Shown here: positions 26,032-33,951 of the stretch, in pieces
Layout: every line of letters starts with the position of its first letter
Numbering within the stretch: position 1 is the first letter of the stretch
NCBI GenBank assembly: GCA_016218915.1
Contig: JACRCQ010000028.1
Span: forward strand, 62,001-126,000
Source: Deltaproteobacteria bacterium
GTDB taxonomy: Bacteria > Myxococcota_A > Polyangia > Polyangiales > Polyangiaceae
DNA: 64,000 nucleotides
Reading direction: 5' to 3'
The notes under the pieces: model-generated
What the model was told of the DNA's origin: nothing
Databases searched by the model: none
Seen by the model: the letters and a program-made list of their open reading frames with translations, nothing else
Made by a program: the position numbers and the translations under genes

Positions 26032-26610
26032 CATGCGGTCGTCACGGTCACCGAGGAGAAACCTGTCCACTACCCTGTACGTCGCGCCACGCGGAGAAAG
26101 CTCACTTCTCATCAACACCATGGCGTCGATGCGAGTCGTTGCGACCAGGTCGAGCCGTTCGGTCTCGAGCAGACGCGCTGCGGCCCGCTCGGCCGCCGGC
26201 CCTTTCACACGCGCGATGGTCAAGTGCGGGGTAAAAGGGCGAGGCTCAGGCTGGAATCCCACCTGGACCAGCTCCTGATCCAGGCGCTGAGCAAGCGCAC
26301 CGACAAGCTCGGCTCCGGTCGACGTACCGATCCAGATCACCCGTGCTGAACGGCGCGAGGGAAAGGCACCCAGGGCGCACAGGTCGAGCTGAATGGGCGC
26401 AGTGCCGACGACTGCTTTCCTCGCCGCGGCGGCGCACTCCGCAACCCGGTCCGGGTCGACCTCCCCAAGGAACTTGAGCGTATAGTGAAGCTGATCGCGC
26501 CCCACCCATCGCACTCCCGGATCGGCGTAGCGTCGACGAAGCGCGAGCTGCACATCCACCACCGCCTGGGCAGCCGCCTCTTCGAGAGTCACGGCAAAGA
26601 ACAGGCGCAT
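26017..26610 (-). CDS. thpR: RNA 2',3'-cyclic phosphodiesterase
   Basis: A 197-residue 2H phosphoesterase with both HxTx motifs: HYTLKFLGEV (about residue 42) and HLTIARVKG (about residue 128). It opens 2',3'-cyclic phosphates at RNA ends and has RNA ligase-like activity in vitro. MRLFFAV at 26610 is the usual N-terminus. The gene follows a lipoprotein gene by 2 bp, so it is probably cotranscribed with it. The stop and last codons lie in a dispersed 24-bp repeat. Confidence 0.92.
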   Translation of the reverse strand: MRLFFAVTLEEAAAQAVVDVQLALRRRYADPGVRWVGRDQLHYTLKFLGEVDPDRVAECAAAARKAVVGTAPIQLDLCALGAFPSRRSARVIWIGTSTGAELVGALAQRLDQELVQVGFQPEPRPFTPHLTIARVKGPAAERAAARLLETERLDLVATTRIDAMVLMRSELSPRGATYRVVDRFLLGDRDDRMEPRP

Positions 26611-26612
26611 GG

Positions 26613-27194
26613 CTACTTGTCGCAGGAGATGTCGAGGTCGACGGTCTGCGCCCCCACCACGAGGCTCACCGTCCGTTGCGACTGGCATGCGCCCTTGGAC
26701 AGATCAGGTTCCGCGTTCGTGGTGACGCCCGGCTTGGTACCTGGGCCTGGCGTGGCGGCTCCAGAGGCCTTGAACGCCCGCGCCCCGGCGACAGTGATCT
26801 GGTAGGAGCCGGCCAGCGTGGCGCGGGTCTCGTCACAGGAGCACCCACCGCTGCAGCTACGCGGCTCATACCAGGTCCCGGTCCACGTGAAGGAGTAGGT
26901 CTCGCCTGCAGCCAGCTTCAACACCTCGTCGGGCATGGGCGCGCAGTCCACGCACGCGCAGCTCTCCTCGCACAGCGGCGTGCACCAGTGAAGCGTATCG
27001 AGGTGCTTGCCGGCCTGGTTGATGTCGTAGATGGGCGCGGTCTGCTGCCAGCGCACGTAGACATCGGCCTGGGTCGTGTTGCGCAGCTTGAAGGTGACGG
27101 GTCCGACCGGGTCACTCAGGCCACTCGGCTCCGAGACTCTTCCCGAGCACGCCGCCGTCAACGATACCAGGACCAGGAGGGTCTTTCGCCACAT
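26613..27194 (-). CDS. Cys-containing lipoprotein of unknown function
   Basis: 193 residues. ATG 27194 gives MWRKTLLVLVSLTAAC with lipobox TAAC (Cys16). The body has a beta-rich look (VTFKLRNTTQADVYVRW, YSFTWTGTWYE, GSYQITVAGA) and Cys clusters (CTPLCEESCACVDC; CSGGCSCDET; late Cys). Possibly an Ig-like fold stabilised by disulfides. It lies upstream of and nearly touching thpR. Confidence 0.6.
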   Translation of the reverse strand: MWRKTLLVLVSLTAACSGRVSEPSGLSDPVGPVTFKLRNTTQADVYVRWQQTAPIYDINQAGKHLDTLHWCTPLCEESCACVDCAPMPDEVLKLAAGETYSFTWTGTWYEPRSCSGGCSCDETRATLAGSYQITVAGARAFKASGAATPGPGTKPGVTTNAEPDLSKGACQSQRTVSLVVGAQTVDLDISCDK

Positions 27195-27242
27195 GCCAGG
27201 ATCGGTACCCGGCTTTGTCCTGTCTGGCAAGCGGACGGTCCT

Positions 27243-28739
27243 TCAGAGCTCGTCGCGGCTGCGCCACGTGCCATCGCCGTACTTGTTCATGTAGCCCTCG
27301 ATGGCAAGCTTGCGGGCAGTGTTCTCCGAGGACATGTAGCGGATCTTGCCGAAGATGCGCCGCTCAGGCCCCCATGCCCGATCATAGCGTCCCAGCACCC
27401 AGAAGATGCCGTTGTAGGAGTTCGGGTCCCGTCCATCCAGCGCCCACTTGTCGTTGAGCGCGAGCATGCACTCCAGCGCCTTCTGTGGCGTCGTCGACCA
27501 CTCCAGGATCTTCTTGCCCCAGAGCATGCGGAGGTAGTTGTGGATCCGCCCTTCCCTGCGCAGCTGACGTTGTGCTGCGTTCCAGACGGGATCGTGGGTG
27601 GCAGCGTTCTCGAAGGCTTCGAGCTCGTAGCAGCGGGCTCTCGGATCCACCGCGTGGATGGCCAGGGTCTGCCGCGCCCAGGCCGGCAGCGATTCGTATC
27701 GATCGTAGTCAGGACGGTGCCAGCACATGTTGAAGCCGAGCTCCCGCCATGTGACGAGCTGATCGAGGAACGACTCGGCGTCCGCAGACATGCCCCACCA
27801 CCCCTCCCGCTTGCCGTCCGTGGCCTGCCCGAGCCGCTCCTCGGTCCAGCCCTCCACCCGCGCCACTGCGTCGAAGATCTGGTGCGCTGAGATGTGGCCG
27901 AAGTGCAGATGCGGCGACAGCTGGCTGGTAGCGTCTTCGTCGGGAGCATTGTGATATTCGACGTAGCGGTGCAGCCCGCTTCGCACGAACGCGTCCAGCC
28001 GTGACTGGGCTGCCTCGGCTCCGCCCTGCGCCTCCACCGCACCCACGTCGTGATCGATGGGAAGGTTGTCGAGCGCGTGGATGTCGCCTGCGAGACGGTC
28101 CGGATCGCAGGCCGGCCACCGCCGCGTGAAGTCCTTGGGGAGCGGCGGGGGCTTCGGCAGGGAGACGGCGCGAAGGGGATCCGATGCGGGGAACGCGGAC
28201 AGGTGCCGCGCCAGGTTCTTCTGCAGGAAACGGCGGAACGAGTGGGCGGTCGTGAACGCTTCCGGCGCGGCCCGCATGGGCAGAATGCCGTTGGAGTCGA
28301 CCTGCTCCAAGCGTACCGACAGACGGGGCGCAACCGCATCGACCATCCTGGGTAGGAAGAATGCCGGGAAGTCATCGGTCACCACGGCGCACGCCCGGGT
28401 GGACAGCGCCTCCAGCATACCCTTTCCCGCTCCTGCTGCCGGCTCGAGATAGGGGTAGTAGAGAGCCTTTCCGTGGCTGGCAATGCGCGACGCATTGCAG
28501 GCCATCCCGTCGAGGACGAACCGGTGGAGACGATCGCTGGCCCACGGGTAGCTGCACGCCAGAGGCTCGAGGATCACGAGCGGCTTGTGCAAGCCCGCTG
28601 CGAGCTCGGCGGCATGCTGCAGGGCGAAGTTCCACTGGACGCGTCGGGCTGCGATCATCCAGTACAGCACGAAGTCGCCTTGCGCTCGGATTGCCGCGTT
28701 GTTGCGTGGTCGGATGCGGATCGAGGGGACGTTGGGCAT
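27243..28739 (-). CDS. Class II CPD photolyase
   Basis: A 498-residue flavoprotein that repairs cyclobutane pyrimidine dimers using light. Class II features are clear: RVQWNFALQHA near the N-terminus, the middle DNA/FAD region SQLSPHLHFGHISAHQ and the C-terminal block WNAAQRQLRREGRIHNYLRM, WGKKILEWS, LNDKWALDGRDPNSYNGIFW, GRYDRAWGPERRIFGKIRYM. The length is normal for the class. ATG at 28739 begins about 25 residues before the photolyase domain. It is alone in its unit and divergent from a lipoprotein gene. Confidence 0.95.
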   Translation of the reverse strand: MPNVPSIRIRPRNNAAIRAQGDFVLYWMIAARRVQWNFALQHAAELAAGLHKPLVILEPLACSYPWASDRLHRFVLDGMACNASRIASHGKALYYPYLEPAAGAGKGMLEALSTRACAVVTDDFPAFFLPRMVDAVAPRLSVRLEQVDSNGILPMRAAPEAFTTAHSFRRFLQKNLARHLSAFPASDPLRAVSLPKPPPLPKDFTRRWPACDPDRLAGDIHALDNLPIDHDVGAVEAQGGAEAAQSRLDAFVRSGLHRYVEYHNAPDEDATSQLSPHLHFGHISAHQIFDAVARVEGWTEERLGQATDGKREGWWGMSADAESFLDQLVTWRELGFNMCWHRPDYDRYESLPAWARQTLAIHAVDPRARCYELEAFENAATHDPVWNAAQRQLRREGRIHNYLRMLWGKKILEWSTTPQKALECMLALNDKWALDGRDPNSYNGIFWVLGRYDRAWGPERRIFGKIRYMSSENTARKLAIEGYMNKYGDGTWRSRDEL

Positions 28740-28837
28740 GGGGTGGCCGGTGGGGTTCTCATATCACGATGCAGCAGGCGCTTGCGCGCGCAGGGCGGCG
28801 ATTGACCGCCAGGCACGTCGAAGCGTAGGCTTTTCGC

Positions 28838-29968
28838 ATGAACAACCGGAATCTCGTCAGCTACCTGCTCGTCGTAGTTGCGGTCGGATGCGGAGGTTCG
28901 GTGGTCACGCAGGGCAATGCCGGGGGCGACGGCGGAGCGGGCAAGGGTGGGACGATCCACGGCGATGGGAGCGGCCCGGGCGGCTACGGGGCCTATGGTG
29001 GCTACGGAGGCACCCATGTTGACGGCGCTGGGCCAGGAGGAAGCGGCGGAACGCACACGGGCGGAACCGCGGGATGGGCGGGCCAGGGCGGAATGGACGG
29101 CGCGGGAGCGTGGGGCGGATGGGGAGGCGGCGACGGCACCGGCGGGTATGCCGGAGCTCCAGGCAGCCTGGGAGCGAAGTGCAAGACCGACGCGGACTGC
29201 GGGAGCTTGCTCTGCATTCCTGACATCTCCACCGAGTTCTTCGGCGGCGGTCCTGCCCACGGCTACTGCAGCAAGGACTGCACTTCCTTCCTGCACGGTG
29301 GCGTGGGGGTCGACCCCTGCAGCCTCGTGGACCCCAACAGCCTTTGCAGCGCTGCGGGAGATGACCCCAATGATCCCGCGACCCGAGGATTCTGCCTGGA
29401 AGGGTGCTCGCAGGGGCCTCCGATGGACAGCGGCGGATTCGGGAAATTCGATCCCAAGAAATGCCACGGGCGCAGGGACGTCGCATGCACGGTGGTCGAC
29501 GGTGGCAGCTTGTCGCTTTGCCTGCCGACGTGCGCGCGGGATGCCGATTGCACGGGAGGCAGGAAGTGCGATCCCCGCAAGGGCGTGTGCGTGGACCAGC
29601 CCACGCCCGGCAGCGCGATGGGAGCGCACTGTCACGATGACGGCGGTCCGATCGGGTGTGCTGGCTTGTGCTTGCAGGTGGTCAAGGGTGACGACGCGTC
29701 GTCGAACGACCCGAACAACATCGCTGGGTTCTGCTCGCAGCGGTGCGTCTACGGCGACGTGACCTCCTGCGGAGTCGAGCAGACCCCATCGGCAGGAATC
29801 TGCATCTTGGCGATGCCGGAGGCGGGCAATGGCGACGAAGCGTTCTGCGCGCAGATGTGCGATGTAGATGCAGACTGCCTGGATCAGGACGACAACGCGA
29901 TGTGCGACACGTCGTATACGCAGAGCCTGGGCCGCGGGCTATGCCTGTGGCTCTACGGGCACAAATAG
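28838..29968 (+). CDS. Cys-rich lipoprotein with long Gly-rich linker
   Basis: 376 residues. Signal peptide with candidate lipobox AVGC (Cys18); a linker of about 90 residues rich in Gly, Ala and Thr; then repeated Cys/Asp motifs such as KCKTDADCGSLLC, CARDADCTGGRKCDPRKGVC and CDVDADCLDQDDNAMC. This C-x-x-D-x-D-C pattern recurs in myxobacterial surface proteins. Function unknown. Confidence 0.65.
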   Translation: MNNRNLVSYLLVVVAVGCGGSVVTQGNAGGDGGAGKGGTIHGDGSGPGGYGAYGGYGGTHVDGAGPGGSGGTHTGGTAGWAGQGGMDGAGAWGGWGGGDGTGGYAGAPGSLGAKCKTDADCGSLLCIPDISTEFFGGGPAHGYCSKDCTSFLHGGVGVDPCSLVDPNSLCSAAGDDPNDPATRGFCLEGCSQGPPMDSGGFGKFDPKKCHGRRDVACTVVDGGSLSLCLPTCARDADCTGGRKCDPRKGVCVDQPTPGSAMGAHCHDDGGPIGCAGLCLQVVKGDDASSNDPNNIAGFCSQRCVYGDVTSCGVEQTPSAGICILAMPEAGNGDEAFCAQMCDVDADCLDQDDNAMCDTSYTQSLGRGLCLWLYGHK

Positions 29969-30012
29969 GACAGGCGATCGCCGGCAGACGGCTGCAAGAG
30001 CGCGCGGCCGAG

Positions 30013-30531
30013 TCACTCGCACTTCAGGCCCTTGTCAGCGGGACAGCACATGACCTTCGCGGTGCAGCTCGGCATGGACACCTTCGGGTCCGTCACGACC
30101 GTGCCGTAGCAGTCGCACGGGAGCGTCGTCGTGCTCAGATCCACTTCGTCCGGGCACTTTGCGGCGGCATCGCCGGAGGACGCATCCGGTACCGTGGCCG
30201 CGTCCCAGCAGTTGCCTGCGTCATCGCAGTACTCGTGATCCTCGCAGCGGAGATTGGAGATGGTCGGGCAGCACACGACCTGCGTCTTGCAGCCCGGATC
30301 CACGATCGTCGTCGCGTTGGCTTCGTGCCCGTAGCAGTCGCACGGCAGCGTTACGGTCTTCAGATCGATCTCGTTGGGGCACGCCGCAAGGCCCGTCTCC
30401 TGGGCAGTGGCGCCGTCCTGGTCCACCGCAGCGTCCTGGGGCGTGCCCGGGGGATCGGTCTTGTCGTCGCTGGAGCTGCACGCGCAGGCAAGCAGGGCGA
30501 GGGTGAGTCCTAGAAGCAAGGCAGGTCGCAT
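30013..30531 (-). CDS. Lipoprotein with an internal Cys-rich duplication
   Basis: 172 residues with signal peptide (lipobox LACAC). Two copies of one module: [20 protein letters not shown]...CKTQVVCCP (about 51-89) and [20 protein letters not shown]...CTAKVMCCP (about 126-165), joined by a Cys/Asp stretch. Each module has six Cys, so probably three disulfides. GGAGATACC precedes the ATG. It is divergent from the arsenic island, with an 80-bp gap. Confidence 0.65.
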   Translation of the reverse strand: MRPALLLGLTLALLACACSSSDDKTDPPGTPQDAAVDQDGATAQETGLAACPNEIDLKTVTLPCDCYGHEANATTIVDPGCKTQVVCCPTISNLRCEDHEYCDDAGNCWDAATVPDASSGDAAAKCPDEVDLSTTTLPCDCYGTVVTDPKVSMPSCTAKVMCCPADKGLKCE

Positions 30532-30571
30532 GGTATCTCCGGGTCGAGGGGGCCGCTCGTGAAAGGCCGCC

Positions 30572-30603
30572 TTGCCTATACCCGCTTACCCGTGTATATG
30601 CAA
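30572..30603. promoter_or_regulatory. Inverted repeat, probable ArsR operator of the first ars unit
   Basis: TTGCCTATAC and GTATATGCAA are inverted with 12 bases between; 9 of 10 arm positions pair. The site lies 7 bases before the arsR start codon, in an AT-rich patch, and could cover a promoter for the arsR unit. Sequence symmetry is seen; ArsR binding is inferred. Confidence 0.5.
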
Positions 30604-30610
30604 GCACGTC

Positions 30611-31039
30611 ATGCGCGACCTCGCGATCATCTTTGGCGCCCTTGCGGACCCGACCCGTCTCGAGATGCTGGCGCTGCTGCTCCGCAACGACGAGCTGTGC
30701 GTCTGCGACTTCGTCGAGACGCTCGGCATCAGCCAGTCCAAGGCTTCGCGTCACCTGCGCTACCTGTGGAATGCTCACCTGCTCGAGGACCGACGCGCGG
30801 GGCTGTGGGTGTACTACCGCATCTCGCCGTCGATGGACGGCGATCGCCGCAAGCTCGTAGCCGCGCTCTCCAAGGTGCTCGCCGGGCGCGATCTGACGGA
30901 GCTCGAGGGGAGGCTGTCGAGCTGGCTCAAGAGAAAGACCAAGACGATCGGGTGTGCGGCATCGCCCCAAGGCAAGACGCCGGCGGCTGCGCCGCCCAGG
31001 GTCCGCAAGCTGCGCCGCGCGCAGGAGGCACGACGATGA
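30611..31039 (+). CDS. arsR: ArsR-family arsenic repressor
   Basis: A 142-residue winged-helix protein: [18 protein letters not shown], then [25 protein letters not shown] with the As(III)-binding ELCVCDF at the start of the recognition helix region, then wing residues [12 protein letters not shown]. The Cys pair is the classical arsenic sensor arrangement. The C-terminal 40 residues are basic ([15 protein letters not shown]) and unlike the family core. ATG 30611 is preferred over an upstream TTG. The stop overlaps acr3 by 4 bp. Confidence 0.93.
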   Translation: MRDLAIIFGALADPTRLEMLALLLRNDELCVCDFVETLGISQSKASRHLRYLWNAHLLEDRRAGLWVYYRISPSMDGDRRKLVAALSKVLAGRDLTELEGRLSSWLKRKTKTIGCAASPQGKTPAAAPPRVRKLRRAQEARR

Positions 31040-32163
31040 CCAAGAACGACACCGGGGTCGCCGGCAAGCTGTCCTTCCTCGACCGGTTCCTGACGCTCTG
31101 GATCTTCCTCGCAATGGGCGTGGGCGTCGGAGTCGGATTCGTGTTCCCAGCCGCGATCGAGCAGATGAACAAGGCCAGCAGCATCGGAACCACCTCGATT
31201 CCGATCGCGATCGGCCTGATCCTCATGATGTATCCACCGCTCGCCAAGGTCCGCTACGAAGAGATGGGCCGGGTGTTCAGGGATTTCCGCGTGCTGGCGC
31301 TGTCGCTGGTCCAGAACTGGATCGTAGGGCCCCTGCTGATGTTCGCGCTCGCCATCGTGTTCCTGCGCGACAAGCCAGAGTACATGGTCGGCCTGATCAT
31401 GATCGGCCTGGCGCGCTGCATCGCGATGGTCATCGTGTGGAACGAGCTCGCCAAGGGCGACACCGAGTACTGCGCCGGCCTGGTGGCCTTCAACTCGATC
31501 TTCCAGGTGCTGTTCTTCTCGATCTACGCCTGGGTGTTCATCACCATCCTTCCCACGTGGTTCGGGATCCAGGGCGCCGAGGTGCACATCACCATCGGCG
31601 AGATCGCCAAGAGCGTATTCATCTACTTGGGAATCCCCTTCATCGCTGGTGTCGCCACGCGCTTCACGCTCATCAAGCTCAAGGACAAGGAGTGGTACCA
31701 CACGAGGTTCATTCCCAAGATCAGCCCGATCACCCTGATCGCCCTGCTGTTCACCATCATCGTGATGTTCTCCCTCAAGGGCGAGAAGATCGTCCAGGTG
31801 CCCCTCGACGTCGTTCGGATCGCCATCCCCCTGCTGATCTACTTCGTGGTGATGTTCTTCGCGTCGTTCTTCATGAGCAAGAAGGTGGGCGCGAGCTACC
31901 CGCAGTCGGCCACGCTCTCGTTCACGGCTTCCTCGAACAACTTCGAGCTGGCGATCGCCGTGGCCGTGGCGACATTCGGAATCCACCACGGCGCAGCATT
32001 CGCCGCGGTCATCGGCCCGCTGGTCGAGGTGCCTGTGCTCATCGGCCTGGTCAACGTGGCATTGTGGCTGAGGCGCAAGTACTTCCCCGAGAGCTCGGAT
32101 CAGCTCCGAATCCAAGGGTGCACCGCAGCTTCCCCTGCATCCACGGCCGGCAAGGCCGGCTGA
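31036..32163 (+). CDS. acr3: Arsenite efflux transporter Acr3
   Basis: A 375-residue membrane protein with ten hydrophobic segments and Acr3 (BASS superfamily) features: [36 protein letters not shown], the conserved Cys of [14 protein letters not shown] essential in Acr3, [15 protein letters not shown] and [18 protein letters not shown]. It exports As(III) coupled to the proton gradient. The start ATG overlaps the arsR stop (ATGA). Confidence 0.96.
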   Translation: MTKNDTGVAGKLSFLDRFLTLWIFLAMGVGVGVGFVFPAAIEQMNKASSIGTTSIPIAIGLILMMYPPLAKVRYEEMGRVFRDFRVLALSLVQNWIVGPLLMFALAIVFLRDKPEYMVGLIMIGLARCIAMVIVWNELAKGDTEYCAGLVAFNSIFQVLFFSIYAWVFITILPTWFGIQGAEVHITIGEIAKSVFIYLGIPFIAGVATRFTLIKLKDKEWYHTRFIPKISPITLIALLFTIIVMFSLKGEKIVQVPLDVVRIAIPLLIYFVVMFFASFFMSKKVGASYPQSATLSFTASSNNFELAIAVAVATFGIHHGAAFAAVIGPLVEVPVLIGLVNVALWLRRKYFPESSDQLRIQGCTAASPASTAGKAG

Positions 32164-32174
32164 GAGCAGCTCCC

Positions 32175-32888
32175 GTGCGCGTACGCATCGAAGTCTTGAC
32201 CAGCCCTGGGTGCCCCCACGCCGCGCCAGCGCTCGATCTGGCGAAGCAGGCGTGCGCATCCCTGTGCCCCGACGCGCGCGTCGAGCAGGTCGAGGTCGCC
32301 ACCCAGCAGCAGGCCCAGGACCAGCGTTTCCCAGGCTCACCCACCCTTCGTGTCAACGGCGTGGACATCGAGCCTGCCGGAGTTGCAGCCGGCGTGCTCG
32401 CCTGCCGCGTATATGCGCAAGGAGCAGGCGTGCCGCCACGATGGAGGCTCGAGGCCGCGATCCTGCGCGCGCTCGCGCCCACGCACATCCTGTTCCTGTG
32501 CGTGGCAAACTCCGCACGAAGCCAGATGGCAGAGGGAATTGCGCGGTCCCTGGCGCCCCAAGGCGTGGTGGTGTCGTCCGCAGGCTCGGTCCCCACGCAG
32601 GTGCGCCCGCAAGCGGTGGAAGCTCTGCGCGAGATTGGCATCGACATCTCGTCTCACCGGTCGAAGTCTGTGCAGGACGTGGACGGCGCCTCGGTCCAGG
32701 CTGTCATCACGCTGTGCGCAGAGGAGGTCTGCCCCGCGTTCCTGGGCCGCGCCTGGCGGCTGCACTGGGGGCTGTCGGATCCTGCCTCGGTGCAGGGGAC
32801 TGCCGATGAGAGCCTCCAGGCCTTTCGGCTCGTGCGCGATCAGCTCCGCGATCGGCTCACCTGCCTGTTCGAAGGATGGCCCGCGTGA
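32175..32888 (+). CDS. Thioredoxin-like/LMW-PTP arsenate reductase fusion
   Basis: 237 residues in two parts. Residues 1-90 are thioredoxin-like: EVLTSPGCPHAAPALDLAKQ (active-site-like GCPHA with one Cys) and FPGSPTLRVNGVDI (cis-Pro loop). Residues about 105-235 are a low-molecular-weight phosphatase-type ArsC: ILFLCVANSARSQMAEGIAR with the CX5R-like loop, SSAGSVPTQVRPQAV, SHRSKSVQ and ITLCAEEVCP, carrying further Cys for the relay. It should reduce As(V) to As(III) for Acr3, the fused domain perhaps shuttling electrons. Start GTG 32175 is 11 bp after acr3. Confidence 0.85.
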   Translation: MRVRIEVLTSPGCPHAAPALDLAKQACASLCPDARVEQVEVATQQQAQDQRFPGSPTLRVNGVDIEPAGVAAGVLACRVYAQGAGVPPRWRLEAAILRALAPTHILFLCVANSARSQMAEGIARSLAPQGVVVSSAGSVPTQVRPQAVEALREIGIDISSHRSKSVQDVDGASVQAVITLCAEEVCPAFLGRAWRLHWGLSDPASVQGTADESLQAFRLVRDQLRDRLTCLFEGWPA

Positions 32889-33322
32889 GCAGCGACAACG
32901 CGCCCACGTCGCACCCGCGAAGGCTGTGGCTCCTGGCGGTGGTGGGAGCCCTCGTCGCGGGCGGCATCGGCTGGTCGACAATCCGACGAAGACGCTCGTC
33001 GCATGCTCGCTTCGTGGCCGCCGCGGGAGTGCCGCAGCTTCTCGACTTCGGCATGGACATCTGCGAGCAGTGCAAGAAGACGCGTGCGCTTCTGTCCCGA
33101 ATCGAGCCCGAATATGCGGGAAAGGTCCAGGTGCGCTACGTGGATGTCCGAGAGGAGGCGAACGACGCGCTCGCGGAGAAGTACCGGATGCGCGTCATTC
33201 CTCTGCTCGTGCTCCTCGACAAGGACGGAGTGGAGATGTGGCGCCATGAGGGCGCGCCGCCCGAAGCGGTGCTGCGCGAGCAGCTGTCCCGAGCCGCGGC
33301 GACGGCGCAGGTGCGTCGATGA
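32885..33322 (+). CDS. Membrane-anchored thioredoxin-like protein
   Basis: 145 residues. An N-terminal hydrophobic segment (about 14-32) is followed by a thioredoxin fold: PQLLDFGMDICEQCKKTRALL with a CEQC redox site, VRYVDVREE and the cis-Pro-containing MRVIPLLVLLDKDGVEMWRHEG. It probably faces outside the cytoplasm. The GTG at 32885 overlaps the previous stop by 4 bp with GAAGG upstream; the ATG at 32876 lacks room for that site. It is coupled to the next small gene by another overlap. Confidence 0.8.
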   Translation: MSSDNAPTSHPRRLWLLAVVGALVAGGIGWSTIRRRRSSHARFVAAAGVPQLLDFGMDICEQCKKTRALLSRIEPEYAGKVQVRYVDVREEANDALAEKYRMRVIPLLVLLDKDGVEMWRHEGAPPEAVLREQLSRAAATAQVRR

Positions 33323-33501
33323 GCGCCGCGGCGCCGGCCGCATCGACGCAGGTCCACGAGCACGGTGCAGAGAAGTGCGCGTGCGAGCAGCAATCGCTGA
33401 GCGCAGTACCCTGGGTCCTTGCTGCGTCGCTCGTGCTGCTCGGCCTCCACTGGCTGGCAGGTCGGCGCAGGGCGCGGGGACGCAAGCAGGGGACGGCATG
33501 A
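33319..33501 (+). CDS. 60-residue membrane peptide in the arsenic operon
   Basis: A small protein with His/Cys-rich N-terminus (VHEHGAEKCACEQQ), one hydrophobic segment (AVPWVLAASLVLLGLHWLAG) and a basic tail (RRRARGRK). It overlaps the membrane thioredoxin stop by 4 bp (ATGA) and ends about 30 bp before the second operator. The CxC and His residues could bind a metal or contact the thioredoxin. No family recognised; the overlap and composition support it being real. Confidence 0.6.
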   Translation: MSAAAPAASTQVHEHGAEKCACEQQSLSAVPWVLAASLVLLGLHWLAGRRRARGRKQGTA

Positions 33502-33533
33502 GTGTGCGGGGAGCGCTTGACCGCCCCTCCATG

Positions 33534-33551
33534 TTTGGCTATTGTGCCAAA
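33534..33551. promoter_or_regulatory. Operator-like palindrome at the second arsR start
   Basis: TTTGGC-TATTGT-GCCAAA is a perfect 6-bp inverted repeat with 6 bases between, and two further positions pair outside. GCCAAA is repeated directly a few bases later (ATGCCAAA). The element ends 1 base before the ATG of the second arsR, so a bound repressor would cover the start region, and the mRNA may be leaderless. Confidence 0.55.
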
Positions 33552-33552
33552 T

Positions 33553-33885
33553 ATGCCAAAGGCTCGCCCCGTCCATCGAGAAGCCTACGAACGCAAGGCC
33601 CAGATCATCAAGGCACTCGCCCACCCCAGCCGTCTGATGATCGTCGATGCTCTCTCCGAGGGCGAAAAGTGCGTCCAGGACCTGACCGAGATCGTCGGCT
33701 CGGACATGTCCACCGTCTCCAAGCATCTGACCGTCATGAAGGCCGCTGGCATCGTCGTGGACCGCAAGCAGGGATTGCAGGCGATCTACCGCCTTCGCGT
33801 GCCCTGCATCCTGAAATTCTTCGGGTGCGTCGATGCCGTCCTGCGCGCAAACGAGGAGAGCTGGCGGGCCGCCAGCGGAGGTTGA
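33553..33885 (+). CDS. Second ArsR-family regulator
   Basis: A 110-residue winged-helix repressor: AQIIKALAHPSRLMIVDALSEGEKCVQDLTEIVGSDMSTVSKHLTVMKAAGIVVDRKQGLQAIYRL. It has one Cys before the helix-turn-helix (EKCVQDL) and two near the end (VPCILKFFGC). This spacing differs from the first ArsR, so the inducer may differ, for example a methylated or organic arsenical. A palindrome touches its start. It heads the permease/thioredoxin/CcdA unit. Confidence 0.9.
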   Translation: MPKARPVHREAYERKAQIIKALAHPSRLMIVDALSEGEKCVQDLTEIVGSDMSTVSKHLTVMKAAGIVVDRKQGLQAIYRLRVPCILKFFGCVDAVLRANEESWRAASGG

Positions 33886-33951
33886 GCTTGCGGACTCGGG
33901 CGCCCCGGGCGCTCCCTGTTCTTGGTAGTTTGGGCAAGTGCGTGATTCGCC

